The translations under genes were made by a program, and so were the position numbers. The notes under the pieces were generated by a model. It was not told the DNA's origin and made no database searches. It worked only from the letters and a program-made list of their open reading frames with translations. From positions 1 to 11,074 of the forward strand of contig CALFER010000046.1 of NCBI GenBank assembly GCA_937951895.1: a stretch of DNA of 11,074 nt, written 5' to 3'. The stretch is from an uncultured bacterium (lineage in GTDB: Bacteria; CSSED10-310; CALFER01). Of the stretch, positions 1 to 7,802 are shown piece by piece. Every line of letters begins with the position of its first letter. Position 1 is the first letter of the stretch.

Positions 1-78
1 TCCCACCGCAGTAATCGCTTGTACCCGATTCCGTATCTCCGACAGAACCCCAGCAAACTCAGATCGGATGCTCTCCAT
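1..78 (-). CDS. Possible 5' fragment of an unknown gene, running off the left edge
   Basis: An ATG on the minus strand at 78-76 opens a frame that stays open for 26 codons to the window edge. The peptide begins MESIRSEFAGVLSEIRNR and looks helical and protein-like. It would start 27 bases after the stop of the upstream BNR-repeat gene on the same strand, a spacing that suits an operon. I see no convincing Shine-Dalgarno site in front of it, and an open frame of this length can easily arise by chance. No family is recognised. Weakly supported. Confidence 0.25.
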   Translation of the reverse strand, partial: MESIRSEFAGVLSEIRNRVQAITAVG

Positions 79-105
79 ATATCCAGTACCTGTTTCGCAT
101 GATGC

Positions 106-2595
106 TCACGCCAACACTTCACTCTCACCAATGATTGGATTTCTGTTACTTTCGTGGCCATCTCGCACCTCCTGACGGCTATCCTGCCAGGGATGCGCCG
201 CAATCCTCAAGATGCGGTTTGTCGAACGCTTACCTCTCAACTTTGGCCAAGGTTTGCTCGAATTGGCAAACCGATCTTTTGCTTGCATTGAGAGCGAATA
301 CGCACCTCGCTTCGGGTTGCTGACAGGAATGGAGCTGTAGAATAGAGTATGATCCCCGGAATCCGATGGATTCTCTCCATCCCAGAAAAGCTTCATTCCC
401 AACGGTGATTCCCCAATCATTAACTCGACACTCGTCACCCAATCATTGATGTCCTGATCGATCGCGACCGCCCCGATCCATAACTCGCCACCTTGTCCTG
501 CTTCCAGATATGTCGTCAGATACCCGCTGAGCCACAACTGTGGATTCTGGGTGTCGAGCGTCATCACACTCGGGTTTCCAATTTGACAAATCAGCGTTTC
601 GGGTTGATTGCGAATGAATCCGGGACCATTGAAGTCCATCCCTCTGTCAGACCATGTTCGCCCATAATCCACGCTTCGCCGATGATAGTAGGCACTTCCC
701 GAATCAGGACTCCGACAGTATAGAATGGCTGAGTTACTTGGATCGATAACAATCTCAGAAAAATCTCGACTTTCCTTATAATCAATCACCATCTGCCATG
801 TTGTCCCATAATCTTTGCTTCTAAGTAGATCTTCACCACCAATATACATCCAACCCGGATTATTGGGATCGAGCAACAATGTCGAATTATAATCGCCCGC
901 TCCATAAGTATGGTACAGATTCTCTGCTGGTATCATCTCCCAACTCCGGGAAAAATCATGGCTGATATATAGGACCATTTCGACAGCGGTTGGAAGAGCG
1001 GCTATAACATATAGTGTATCAGGGTCTTCGTATTCATCCTTCACATCCCACATTGCCTGATGAGTCGGAACCGGGAGCTCCGTCCAGTTCGCACCAAAGT
1101 CATCGCTATACCACAGCGTTCTGATCTTAAACTCTGAGTCTTCGGTTATTTTAATGCCAAAAACTCGTCCTGGCACCGAGTTTGACGGGACAAGTCGGTT
1201 AAAATCAACAGATGACCTGAGCCAAGTCAGACCTCGATCATAACTCCTGAACGTATTTGCAGGCGAATTCACAAGCACACGATTGTAATCGAAGTTATCG
1301 AGTACCAAAGGAATGTCATGAACATTCACATAATTTTTGAACTCGTAGTCTGAAAGTCCAGTTGACGAAGGCAGCCAAGTCAAACCAGTATCAAACGATC
1401 GAAAGACACCTATTCCAGCAACACACAAAAGTAACTCATTCGGCGTATCAGGAAAGGCAATGACTGAAAATTTTTCCGTGCCAACCTCATAATCTGGGGT
1501 AATGCAGGGAGTCAACGCAATCCAAGTTGCTCCAGAGTCCGTCGACTTCATCATGCCCCCATTGTTGAGGTACACCTCATCGGGTCGATCAGCACGATAC
1601 TTGAAGCGTTCGTTATACACGTCCCAGAGTCCATCCATAACGATGTCCCATGTTTCTCCTCCGTTGACCGTGCTGTAGATATGTCCATCCGGACTTACCC
1701 CAGTCATACCTTGTTTATAGATAATCCTTTTGCTATCACGAGGATCAACATGAATCGCAATACCACGATAAGAACTAAATGCTTCCCAAGTCTTTCCTCC
1801 ATCTAAACTTTTCCTACCACCCGTGGTATAAATCAGGTTCGTATCTTGCTGACTGACATCCAAGTCGTTTGCCTGCCAAGAGTAACACGCGGGTAGCACA
1901 GTCCATGTTTCACCTTGGTCTTCACTTCGAATCGGTGTCATGACATCATCATAGTGACCTATTGTAAAAACGAAACCAGGGTTCGAACGGCTGAATGCAA
2001 ATCGTCCAGGCGCAAATCCAGGGAATCCATTTTCCCAGTGAAATCCTCCATCCATACTTTGATATAGATTTAAACTCTGATCATCCCACACAAAAGCATA
2101 TAGAAAACGGGAGTCGAATGGTGATACCGCGATCCTTTCAAACTTTACCCAACCCGTCGGACTTTCGAATACAAGCTCCCATGATTCGCTACGATCTTCG
2201 GATTTGTATACTCGGAACGTCTGATCGGGCGAATAAGCTCGGTACACTCCCGAACAATACATCACAAATGGTTCTCCCTGAGTTCCATCGATCGATTTCG
2301 GTGCAAACTCCGGGTCATCAGTCATTCGCGCTTCTGTCCAAGTCGTGCCGTCATCAGTGGTCCTGATAAAGCTTAAGGGATCATATCCATCAAGCGCATA
2401 CATCCTGTTTGATAGTGTTGGATCTAATACAAATTGCTTGATCTCGTGCCACGGAGGAAGAACACTGGTCCATTCGTTGATTCCGGCATGAATCGTCGGG
2501 ACCGCGCTCAACAGAAAAACAATCAATAGCCATACCGCCCCAGGCTGCGCGGAACTGCAACGAATTCCAATACGACATTGCATCTGCTTCATCAT
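106..2595 (-). CDS. Exported BNR/Asp-box repeat beta-propeller protein
   Basis: 829-residue exported protein of the sialidase/VPS10/GH74-like BNR-repeat superfamily. Residues 1-38 look like a signal peptide: basic start, hydrophobic stretch VWLLIVFLLSAV, likely cleavage after IHA. I count 13 Asp-box motifs of the form S-x-D-x-G-x-T-W, from about residue 78 (RTTDDGTTW) to about 640 (RSVDYGRTW); some are degenerate, such as KSEDRSESW. Thirteen boxes suggest two propellers or one very large one. After about residue 690 comes an Ig-like beta domain ending near KPWPKL, then a basic tail of about 43 residues. No catalytic residues of a sialidase or glycosidase are evident, so the enzyme or binding role is unknown. 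The start ATG is preceded by GGAG (2601-2604) five bases away, and a TATATT-like element lies further upstream (2622-2627). It lies 93 bases downstream of the FG-GAP gene and may be co-transcribed with it. Confidence 0.85.
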   Translation of the reverse strand: MMKQMQCRIGIRCSSAQPGAVWLLIVFLLSAVPTIHAGINEWTSVLPPWHEIKQFVLDPTLSNRMYALDGYDPLSFIRTTDDGTTWTEARMTDDPEFAPKSIDGTQGEPFVMYCSGVYRAYSPDQTFRVYKSEDRSESWELVFESPTGWVKFERIAVSPFDSRFLYAFVWDDQSLNLYQSMDGGFHWENGFPGFAPGRFAFSRSNPGFVFTIGHYDDVMTPIRSEDQGETWTVLPACYSWQANDLDVSQQDTNLIYTTGGRKSLDGGKTWEAFSSYRGIAIHVDPRDSKRIIYKQGMTGVSPDGHIYSTVNGGETWDIVMDGLWDVYNERFKYRADRPDEVYLNNGGMMKSTDSGATWIALTPCITPDYEVGTEKFSVIAFPDTPNELLLCVAGIGVFRSFDTGLTWLPSSTGLSDYEFKNYVNVHDIPLVLDNFDYNRVLVNSPANTFRSYDRGLTWLRSSVDFNRLVPSNSVPGRVFGIKITEDSEFKIRTLWYSDDFGANWTELPVPTHQAMWDVKDEYEDPDTLYVIAALPTAVEMVLYISHDFSRSWEMIPAENLYHTYGAGDYNSTLLLDPNNPGWMYIGGEDLLRSKDYGTTWQMVIDYKESRDFSEIVIDPSNSAILYCRSPDSGSAYYHRRSVDYGRTWSDRGMDFNGPGFIRNQPETLICQIGNPSVMTLDTQNPQLWLSGYLTTYLEAGQGGELWIGAVAIDQDINDWVTSVELMIGESPLGMKLFWDGENPSDSGDHTLFYSSIPVSNPKRGAYSLSMQAKDRFANSSKPWPKLRGKRSTNRILRIAAHPWQDSRQEVRDGHESNRNPIIGESEVLA

Positions 2596-2688
2596 GATCG
2601 CTCCAGATCCAGATCCATATGAATATAGGTTGTTTCATCCGGTTCGAGATCGGTCGGTACGTTTGACAGACACATCACTCCCTTCGGT

Positions 2689-4290
2689 TCACTTATCGGA
2701 ATAGCCCCATTCCTGCATGTCATACACGATCAACTCAGCCGTACCGGCGTTCAGAAAGGCACCCCAAAACTTCAATCCGGTTACTTCGCCTTCAACCGTC
2801 GGCCACTCGAACTGTAGAATCGCCTCTGTTCCGTTTCCCCCGGCCGGTATCGTCCAGGACGTGAAATCCAGTTCGGGTGTCCAGGCCGGCCAGAACCAAT
2901 ACGCTCCATAGATATCCAGAATGATATACTCGTCGACGGCGGCAGCCCCTCCCGGATTGAAGTATGTTCGATTCAGCAGAAAGAGATCTCCGTCGTCTAG
3001 ATTCGTATCGTAGAGTTCCAGGTCATAGATGAAGGCGGATGGCGTCGGCGTGGGGGGAATCGTCCCGATATCACCATACAGATAGGCCGCACCCGACTCG
3101 ATCCCGCCGTCCGAAGCACTCAGGGCTCCGGTGAGACATTCCTCGGCCTGCACGGTAGCCGCCACGCCAAATCGAGCGCCTTCCGTTTCATCCGAAGCCG
3201 TCAGTGCGAGATGCTGAGTCCAGACATCACCGTTCAGTCTGAAAATGTCCAATCGCCCCAGATCATCGGGAGAGTCTCCGAAAAAAGGCGCTCCAATGAC
3301 GGCATATCCTGAATCGATGTCCACCGAATAGCCGAAACCGGCACCCGATTGCGGATCGATCGGGAGGAGTTTGGAATGAGCGACCCATGTTCCGGATTCG
3401 AGATGAAACATGTATCCCGCTCCGCAATCCGGATACTGCCCGTCCGCTCCACTCGCTCCGATCAGCAGCCACGGAACGCGGATCGCGACGGAGCGTCCGA
3501 ACGATGCGTTCTGAGTTTCGTCCGTCGCGCTCAGCTTGTACTGCCTGATCCAATGAACACCGTCATGACGGTAAACATAGACTGCCCCCGTGCCGAGTTC
3601 ACCGGCAGTATACCCGTGTGCGCCGACGACCAGTTCATTCCCTGAGATGGCACAGTCGCAACCGAAAAAAGACGACTGAATCAAGTCGTCTTCAACCAGC
3701 CGGGCATCCTGCACCCAGGTCGCGCCGTTTCGTTCAAAGACATACACCGCCCCGGTCATCTGGCCGAAATGCTCGGATCGATGAGCGCCGATCACGGCAT
3801 AATTCCCGTCCGTGACGACGGAATTTCCGAACTCTGAGTTCATTTCCGGTGTCACCGGCTTCAGTTTCGTCACGAATGTCCAGGTCCCGCCGACGAGTCT
3901 GAACATGTATGCGGATCCAGCCTGGTTCCCATCCTCGTTATCACGGAACGCGCCGATCAGTGCGTAGTCGCCCGAGATCGAAACCGAGTATCCGAATTGA
4001 TCTCCGCTTGTGCCGTCCGGTGCCACGAGTTTGGCATTTTGTGTCCATTCTCCTCCCTGACGTTTGAAAATGTATGCCGATCCGCTGCGCTCACCCATAT
4101 CGTCGTCTTCATGTGCACCGACAATCAGGTAATCGCCGCTGATATCGACCGAGCTTCCGAATTGATCCCCATCGAACGGATCATCCGGAATGATTTTTGA
4201 TTCTTCAAATGCTCGAGAAACTCCACCCGGAGAAAGCACGGAATACAGCAGCCATATGTAAAAGATTCGTTCCCGCCATTGAGTTTTCAT
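2689..4290 (-). CDS. Exported FG-GAP repeat (integrin-like) beta-propeller protein
   Basis: 533-residue exported protein. An N-terminal signal peptide (FYIWLLYSVLSPGG, about residues 10-23) is followed by seven FG-GAP-type repeats of about 55 residues, from residue 41 to about 415. Each carries an FG..V.isG.Y..iGA core, an acidic loop, a GaaY.F strand and a W-containing strand, so a single seven-bladed propeller is expected. A short Pro-Thr linker (PPTPTP) then leads to a C-terminal beta domain of about 110 residues rich in Trp and Tyr. That linker-plus-domain layout is common in secreted proteins of uncultured bacteria and may be a sorting or anchoring module (inference). The start ATG has a GAAGGAG site (4297-4303) six bases upstream. 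Repeat 7 is degenerate. No catalytic motif is visible; the likely role is surface or extracellular binding, with the ligand unknown. Confidence 0.88.
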   Translation of the reverse strand: MKTQWRERIFYIWLLYSVLSPGGVSRAFEESKIIPDDPFDGDQFGSSVDISGDYLIVGAHEDDDMGERSGSAYIFKRQGGEWTQNAKLVAPDGTSGDQFGYSVSISGDYALIGAFRDNEDGNQAGSAYMFRLVGGTWTFVTKLKPVTPEMNSEFGNSVVTDGNYAVIGAHRSEHFGQMTGAVYVFERNGATWVQDARLVEDDLIQSSFFGCDCAISGNELVVGAHGYTAGELGTGAVYVYRHDGVHWIRQYKLSATDETQNASFGRSVAIRVPWLLIGASGADGQYPDCGAGYMFHLESGTWVAHSKLLPIDPQSGAGFGYSVDIDSGYAVIGAPFFGDSPDDLGRLDIFRLNGDVWTQHLALTASDETEGARFGVAATVQAEECLTGALSASDGGIESGAAYLYGDIGTIPPTPTPSAFIYDLELYDTNLDDGDLFLLNRTYFNPGGAAAVDEYIILDIYGAYWFWPAWTPELDFTSWTIPAGGNGTEAILQFEWPTVEGEVTGLKFWGAFLNAGTAELIVYDMQEWGYSDK

Positions 4291-4339
4291 TGGTATCTCC
4301 TTCAGAAGATATCGTTATGCGGACATCGCATGTGAGGGA

Positions 4340-4368
4340 ATGGTAGAGCGAAATGTATGCGCGGTCAA
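4340..4368 (-). promoter_or_regulatory. Putative sigma-70-type promoter for the FG-GAP gene
   Basis: On the minus strand, TTGACC (4368-4363; 5 of 6 to TTGACA) is followed after exactly 17 bases by TACCAT (4345-4340; 4 of 6 to TATAAT). Transcription would start near 4333 and give a leader of about 40 bases before the ATG at 4290. Prediction by eye only; the promoter consensus of this organism is not known. Confidence 0.4.
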
Positions 4369-4394
4369 GCATGGGGCAAGTGACATCATCATTC

Positions 4395-4425
4395 TATGCA
4401 GTGACGTTGCGCCAATCGCTGCATA
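4395..4425. repeat. 31-base imperfect inverted repeat (hairpin or operator dyad)
   Basis: TATGCAGTGA (4395-4404) pairs with TCGCTGCATA (4416-4425): ten pairs including one G-U pair if read as plus-strand RNA. The inner TTG/CAA can add three more pairs around a CGC loop. It lies between the two divergent promoters, upstream of both, so a binding site for a shared regulator is possible. A weak terminator is less likely, because only a short ATTTTCT follows rather than a T-run. Confidence 0.45.
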
Positions 4426-4507
4426 CGATTTTCTATCGAGCGCGGCAGAAGCGAATCATTTCAAGAACATTACTTTGTTTTGGGACTCGAACGGTTCAAA
4501 AACCAAC

Positions 4508-4536
4508 TTGACGAACAAGCAACTTCAGAGTAGATT
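4508..4536 (+). promoter_or_regulatory. Putative sigma-70-type promoter for the four-gene block
   Basis: TTGACG (4508-4513; 5 of 6 to consensus) and TAGATT (4531-4536; 4 of 6) are separated by exactly 17 bases. A start near 4543 would give a leader of about 68 bases before the ATG at 4611. It is the best match to a housekeeping promoter upstream of the 1024-residue protein gene. Prediction by eye. Confidence 0.45.
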
Positions 4537-4579
4537 TTGAACAAATCATAAAATTGTCTTTGATGTCTGTTCCATGCCA

Positions 4580-4589
4580 TCAACGTTGA
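4580..4589. repeat. 10-base perfect palindrome in the leader of the 1024-residue protein gene
   Basis: TCAACGTTGA is its own reverse complement and sits 21 bases before the start codon, inside the predicted leader and just before the GGAGGGG site. It is flanked by GATGTC (4562-4567) and its complement GACATC (4588-4593), which partly overlaps it. It could be a small operator or a competing leader structure, or chance. Confidence 0.25.
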
Positions 4590-4610
4590 CATCTTCCATG
4601 GGAGGGGAGC

Positions 4611-7600
4611 ATGATCAGTCGTACAACGGATAAACTGCAAAGTTCGTATCGCGTGTATGAGCTTGTTCTCGGATCCATCAATGGATCCAGATATGTTGAT
4701 AAACATATCGGAGACCTGAAGAAAGCATCCGATCAGCTTAACAGGGATGAGCTGGCATTTTATTCAAATCTTTCCAGACGATTTTCAGAGAAAGTACCCG
4801 AGGTATTCAAGCAGATCCTGAGCAAACTGCATGGGTCTCTCACTGCGCGGTGTCGAGAACTGATTGAATTCACAGGATATCCTGCGACGGAAACAAGAGA
4901 TCATTGTGTGATTGACCCGAGGGCATTACTTCAAGGTCCTGTTCAGAACGGCTGGATGAAGAAAGAGATGAGTTGCCCGGACTGGTACGAAAATCCCGAT
5001 GCGATCATGCAGAATCTCCTCGTCATTTATGGACGTTTCGATGTGCTTCTCCCGATCGTGATGCCGCATGCCTATTGGTCCAATGTGTTCCGCAAGGAAC
5101 TGGCGATCAATCATCCGGTCTTTGGGGATTTTATCAGCATCCCCACCAGTCGAATCAAGCACACATGGAACAACGAGAATAATCATAGCATGGATGTCGA
5201 GAACGTGGATTTTCATCCAGACACCTCAAGGCCTTTCGTGTTATGGACATTCATCAAGATGCCCATGCCGGATCATGATTGCGTCTCGGATCCTCAAGCG
5301 AAATGCGAACGAAACAGGAATCGTGACGACAGATGCAAAACGAAATCCCAGGTTTTACTCGAAGTGGTTAATCGGATTCTGGGTAACGGTGACAGTGGGG
5401 GTTCAATCCGAGAACGATTTGAAGGTTCACGACTGGAGGCATTTCTCAGCTTTTCAACGCATTATCAAGTGATTGTAAAGGGAGAATTTACCGATCATGA
5501 GGAGATCGAGCGATACCTGACAGAACTCCGTGCGCTGCGGGATGTTGACTCGACAGCATCGATTATCGGCATTAAAAACACCGTATTGATGGATGATTCT
5601 GCAAAAATCACACCGATCATCAAAAAAACTCATGGCAGCTGCGAGTGCGAAATCTTCAGGATCGGCCTGTTGCTCAAAACAACCGCTGGACAGGAATCAT
5701 CCGTGCAGAAAGCTCTCTACGAGGATTTACTCGTCGTACTGCAGCCGGAAACGCCCGATGTGACTTTCTGTAACCGAGGCTATTACTGGGATATGCTTGT
5801 GATCATAAAAACGAACAAACAGAAAGAGATCACCCAGTATGTGATCGATGAACTGAGCGAACAGAAGCTTGGACAAATAGGTAAAGTGACTCTTCCGAAA
5901 GACGCGCTTCGCGGAATCATCACCATTCCCTTCTGGACAATTGACACGCCTGGTTGCCGATGTTGGACGTCTCAGGAAAATCCAAAGGAACACACAACTC
6001 CGGAGTGCGGCACCTCGCCATGCCCCTCTGCAACTCCATCCGGCATTCACGATCGAATGATTCGCAAAGCCAGGGATGTCGATCAGCTCTATTCCGCTTT
6101 TCAGATGAACTTCATCAAGCGACGCGATGGCTCCTGTCCGATTCCAATGTCCGACCTGCTTGTTCGAAGATACTATTATCTCAAATTTGACATCGAATGG
6201 CTCTATTCACTCGCACAGCAGACCTATCACGCCTGGAATTTCCATCTCAAACGAGGACATGAAACATTTTTCAGGATGAACCGATTGTTCGAGTTAATTT
6301 TCTCGGTGATGAAGGAAGCAGGGATGTCCATTCAGAGCCGCCTTCAGTCGGGAAAACATGATGCCAACACGGATATCTTTGAAAAGCTGAGTCAGGTCAA
6401 TCTCTGCATGACCTGTATCAGACGATCCCTTTACTGCATGCGTTTCGAATACCACACCAAAATGGAAGGACTCAGAGCAGTAACCATGACCGATCCGCAC
6501 ATTGTCTTCGGAGAGCGGAGCGGGGTAACGGATATCTTTATGGACGCGATATCCGTTCTTCTGGAAAAGTATGCCAATCGATGGAAGAAGAATACTGAGG
6601 ATGGAGATGAAGCGTTTGAGCGATTGTGGGATGGATTGACGGTCACCTCCAACGATCCTCAGGTCGACTACTGGATACACCCCGAAACTCAGATCATCGC
6701 TGTACCACTTGAATTCAAATCCCATATCCATCGTCGACTTCTGCCATTAGCGCATGAAGCCTCACACCAGATCATCAACGACATCTATTTCTCCCCGCGT
6801 TACAAGAAGGAGGATCCGATTCGATCGGAGTTTGAAAGTATTCTGGATACCATCAGAGAAAGATGTCTTCACATGGCGACAGAGATGCATTACACGCTGC
6901 GAGAAACTCTTGGCGCTATGGATACAATCATCCAACGATTGGTCAACCTGATTTCGGCATTGATGAACGAACATCGCGGCAACATCCTGATCGCTCAACA
7001 GGAGATGATGACCGACGCCCTGACATATCTCGGAGCAGGCCCAGCCTACATGAACAATCTCGGAGATCTCGAGTTTCGGTCTCCCGGTGTTTTTGGACTC
7101 AATCATCTGCCCGTTTTTCTGAGAATCTTCATTGGAAAATGCCTGATGCGAAGATGGGATGTCGAGTCTGATCCATGGTCAGATGCCGTTCCTTACGGAG
7201 ACCAATCGAATCCGGCACCATCGATCTGGGAGGCGATGGAAGCGCTGGAGATGGAGGCAGGGCGGAAGATACAGCCGATCTGTCAGTTTCTTGAGTCAGC
7301 CCGGATACCGGATCCGTCTGCTGTTCTTGGTTTGCTGGCGTCATATCGAAATCAGCCCAACCCCTTATGCGATCTCCAGGTCTTTCTGGCTACCGCCCTG
7401 ATCGATTCCAAAGGGTATCTGTTCCGCAGATTAGCGCTCTGGTGCAAAAAATACTCCAGTGATTTCCTCTTCTATCCGATCGATGATGTTGGTTTTGTCA
7501 GACATGAAGGAGTTGTTCAGGTTCATCGGATCTGCCAGGAGACAGCCGAGCGGATGCTATTCGGAGAAGAAATCATCATGGATCGCGATGTTCGACACAT

Positions 7601-7685
7601 CGCAGCGGCCGCTCTCCTCCCGATCTTCAAACGGCCCGTCGTGCCCTGCGGTAGAATCATTCACTCGCTCTACTACGCCTCGTGA
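4611..7685 (+). CDS. Large uncharacterised protein with gluzincin-like HExxH metallopeptidase core and tandem ferredoxin-like domains
   Basis: 1024 residues; no described family recognised as a whole. Residues 1-205 are mostly helical. Two segments (about 208-322 and 344-430) show a beta-alpha-beta-beta-alpha-beta order like the AsnC/Lrp RAM ligand-binding fold; the second has GLLLKTTAGQESSVQKA, then YYWDMLVIIKT. Cysteines cluster at 224, 232, 242, at 344 and 346, and at 449, 451, 466, 471, possibly binding metal. A helical stretch (about 485-680) precedes a strand (686-703) and then HEASH (715-719), the HExxH zinc site. E798 and D802, in QQEMMTDALTYLGAGPAY, fit the gluzincin ExxxD third-ligand motif. 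No signal peptide or membrane segment is evident, so it is probably cytoplasmic. GGAGGGG (4601-4607) supports the ATG. It is the first gene of the plus-strand block. Metallopeptidase activity is likely but inferred; the ferredoxin-like call is by pattern only. Confidence 0.8.
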   Translation: MISRTTDKLQSSYRVYELVLGSINGSRYVDKHIGDLKKASDQLNRDELAFYSNLSRRFSEKVPEVFKQILSKLHGSLTARCRELIEFTGYPATETRDHCVIDPRALLQGPVQNGWMKKEMSCPDWYENPDAIMQNLLVIYGRFDVLLPIVMPHAYWSNVFRKELAINHPVFGDFISIPTSRIKHTWNNENNHSMDVENVDFHPDTSRPFVLWTFIKMPMPDHDCVSDPQAKCERNRNRDDRCKTKSQVLLEVVNRILGNGDSGGSIRERFEGSRLEAFLSFSTHYQVIVKGEFTDHEEIERYLTELRALRDVDSTASIIGIKNTVLMDDSAKITPIIKKTHGSCECEIFRIGLLLKTTAGQESSVQKALYEDLLVVLQPETPDVTFCNRGYYWDMLVIIKTNKQKEITQYVIDELSEQKLGQIGKVTLPKDALRGIITIPFWTIDTPGCRCWTSQENPKEHTTPECGTSPCPSATPSGIHDRMIRKARDVDQLYSAFQMNFIKRRDGSCPIPMSDLLVRRYYYLKFDIEWLYSLAQQTYHAWNFHLKRGHETFFRMNRLFELIFSVMKEAGMSIQSRLQSGKHDANTDIFEKLSQVNLCMTCIRRSLYCMRFEYHTKMEGLRAVTMTDPHIVFGERSGVTDIFMDAISVLLEKYANRWKKNTEDGDEAFERLWDGLTVTSNDPQVDYWIHPETQIIAVPLEFKSHIHRRLLPLAHEASHQIINDIYFSPRYKKEDPIRSEFESILDTIRERCLHMATEMHYTLRETLGAMDTIIQRLVNLISALMNEHRGNILIAQQEMMTDALTYLGAGPAYMNNLGDLEFRSPGVFGLNHLPVFLRIFIGKCLMRRWDVESDPWSDAVPYGDQSNPAPSIWEAMEALEMEAGRKIQPICQFLESARIPDPSAVLGLLASYRNQPNPLCDLQVFLATALIDSKGYLFRRLALWCKKYSSDFLFYPIDDVGFVRHEGVVQVHRICQETAERMLFGEEIIMDRDVRHIAAAALLPIFKRPVVPCGRIIHSLYYAS
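4671..4709 (+). repeat. Two adjacent perfect inverted repeats in the early coding sequence
   Basis: GGATCCAT-CA-ATGGATCC (4671-4688) is immediately followed, after one base, by GATATGTT-GATA-AACATATC (4690-4709). Both have perfect 8-base arms, with loops of 2 and 4 bases, and fall at codons 21-33 of the 1024-residue protein. In mRNA the second could form a hairpin with a GAUA loop. A role in translation control or protein binding is possible; the coding sequence continues through without disruption. Confidence 0.6.
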
Positions 7686-7802
7686 ATCCCGATATCATGG
7701 TCACAGAGCTGCATAACAGGTTTTTTTTTATGACAAATTCGTTCTCACAAACGTTTATGTATGTGACATGTAATTTCATGCACATCAGACAAGGAGGTTG
7801 TC
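7686..7802 (+). other. 117-base gap before the sigma-factor gene, with a T9 tract
   Basis: The gap contains nine consecutive T (7721-7729), an 8-base palindrome AAACGTTT (7749-7756) and the AAGGAGG site of the next gene. No GC-rich stem precedes the T-tract, so a Rho-independent terminator is not supported. ATGACA (7730-7735) resembles a -35 box but has no good -10 box at standard spacing. Whether the downstream genes have their own promoter here, perhaps one read by the encoded sigma factor, cannot be decided from sequence alone. Confidence 0.5.
7791..7797 (+). promoter_or_regulatory. Ribosome binding site that selects a GTG start
   Basis: AAGGAGG lies five bases before GTG 7803. The next in-frame ATG (7812) would be 14 bases away, too far for normal spacing, so the GTG is preferred as the start of the sigma-factor gene. 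Confidence 0.7.

Larger units (their letters stand above)
4291..4610. other. Divergent intergenic region, 320 bases
   Basis: This gap separates the minus-strand exported-protein genes from the plus-strand four-gene block. It holds the FG-GAP gene's ribosome binding site, a plausible promoter facing left (4340-4368), a 31-base hairpin (4395-4425), a plausible promoter facing right (4508-4536), and a 5' leader of about 70 bases with a 10-base palindrome (TCAACGTTGA, 4580-4589). It contains no GATC before the last bases of the leader, unlike the surrounding genes. A 66-codon open frame at 4340-4540 overlaps these elements and is not accepted as a gene. Confidence 0.7.

Noticed and set aside
2390..2638. 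82-codon minus-strand frame overlapping the start of the BNR-repeat gene
   Set aside because: The peptide is low-complexity (IWIWIW) at its start, and the overlapping BNR frame has a signal peptide and repeats.
3234..3645. Overlapping open frames on both strands within the FG-GAP gene
   Set aside because: They are shadows of the repeat gene in GC-rich sequence: arginine- and serine-rich, and without ribosome sites.
4340..4540. 66-codon open frame in the divergent intergenic region
   Set aside because: Its GAGGG is only one base from the ATG, it covers the predicted promoters and hairpin, and the peptide matches nothing recognisable.
7705..7729. Rho-independent terminator at the T9 tract
   Set aside because: The only stem before the T-run is CTG/CAG, three pairs, which is far too weak.
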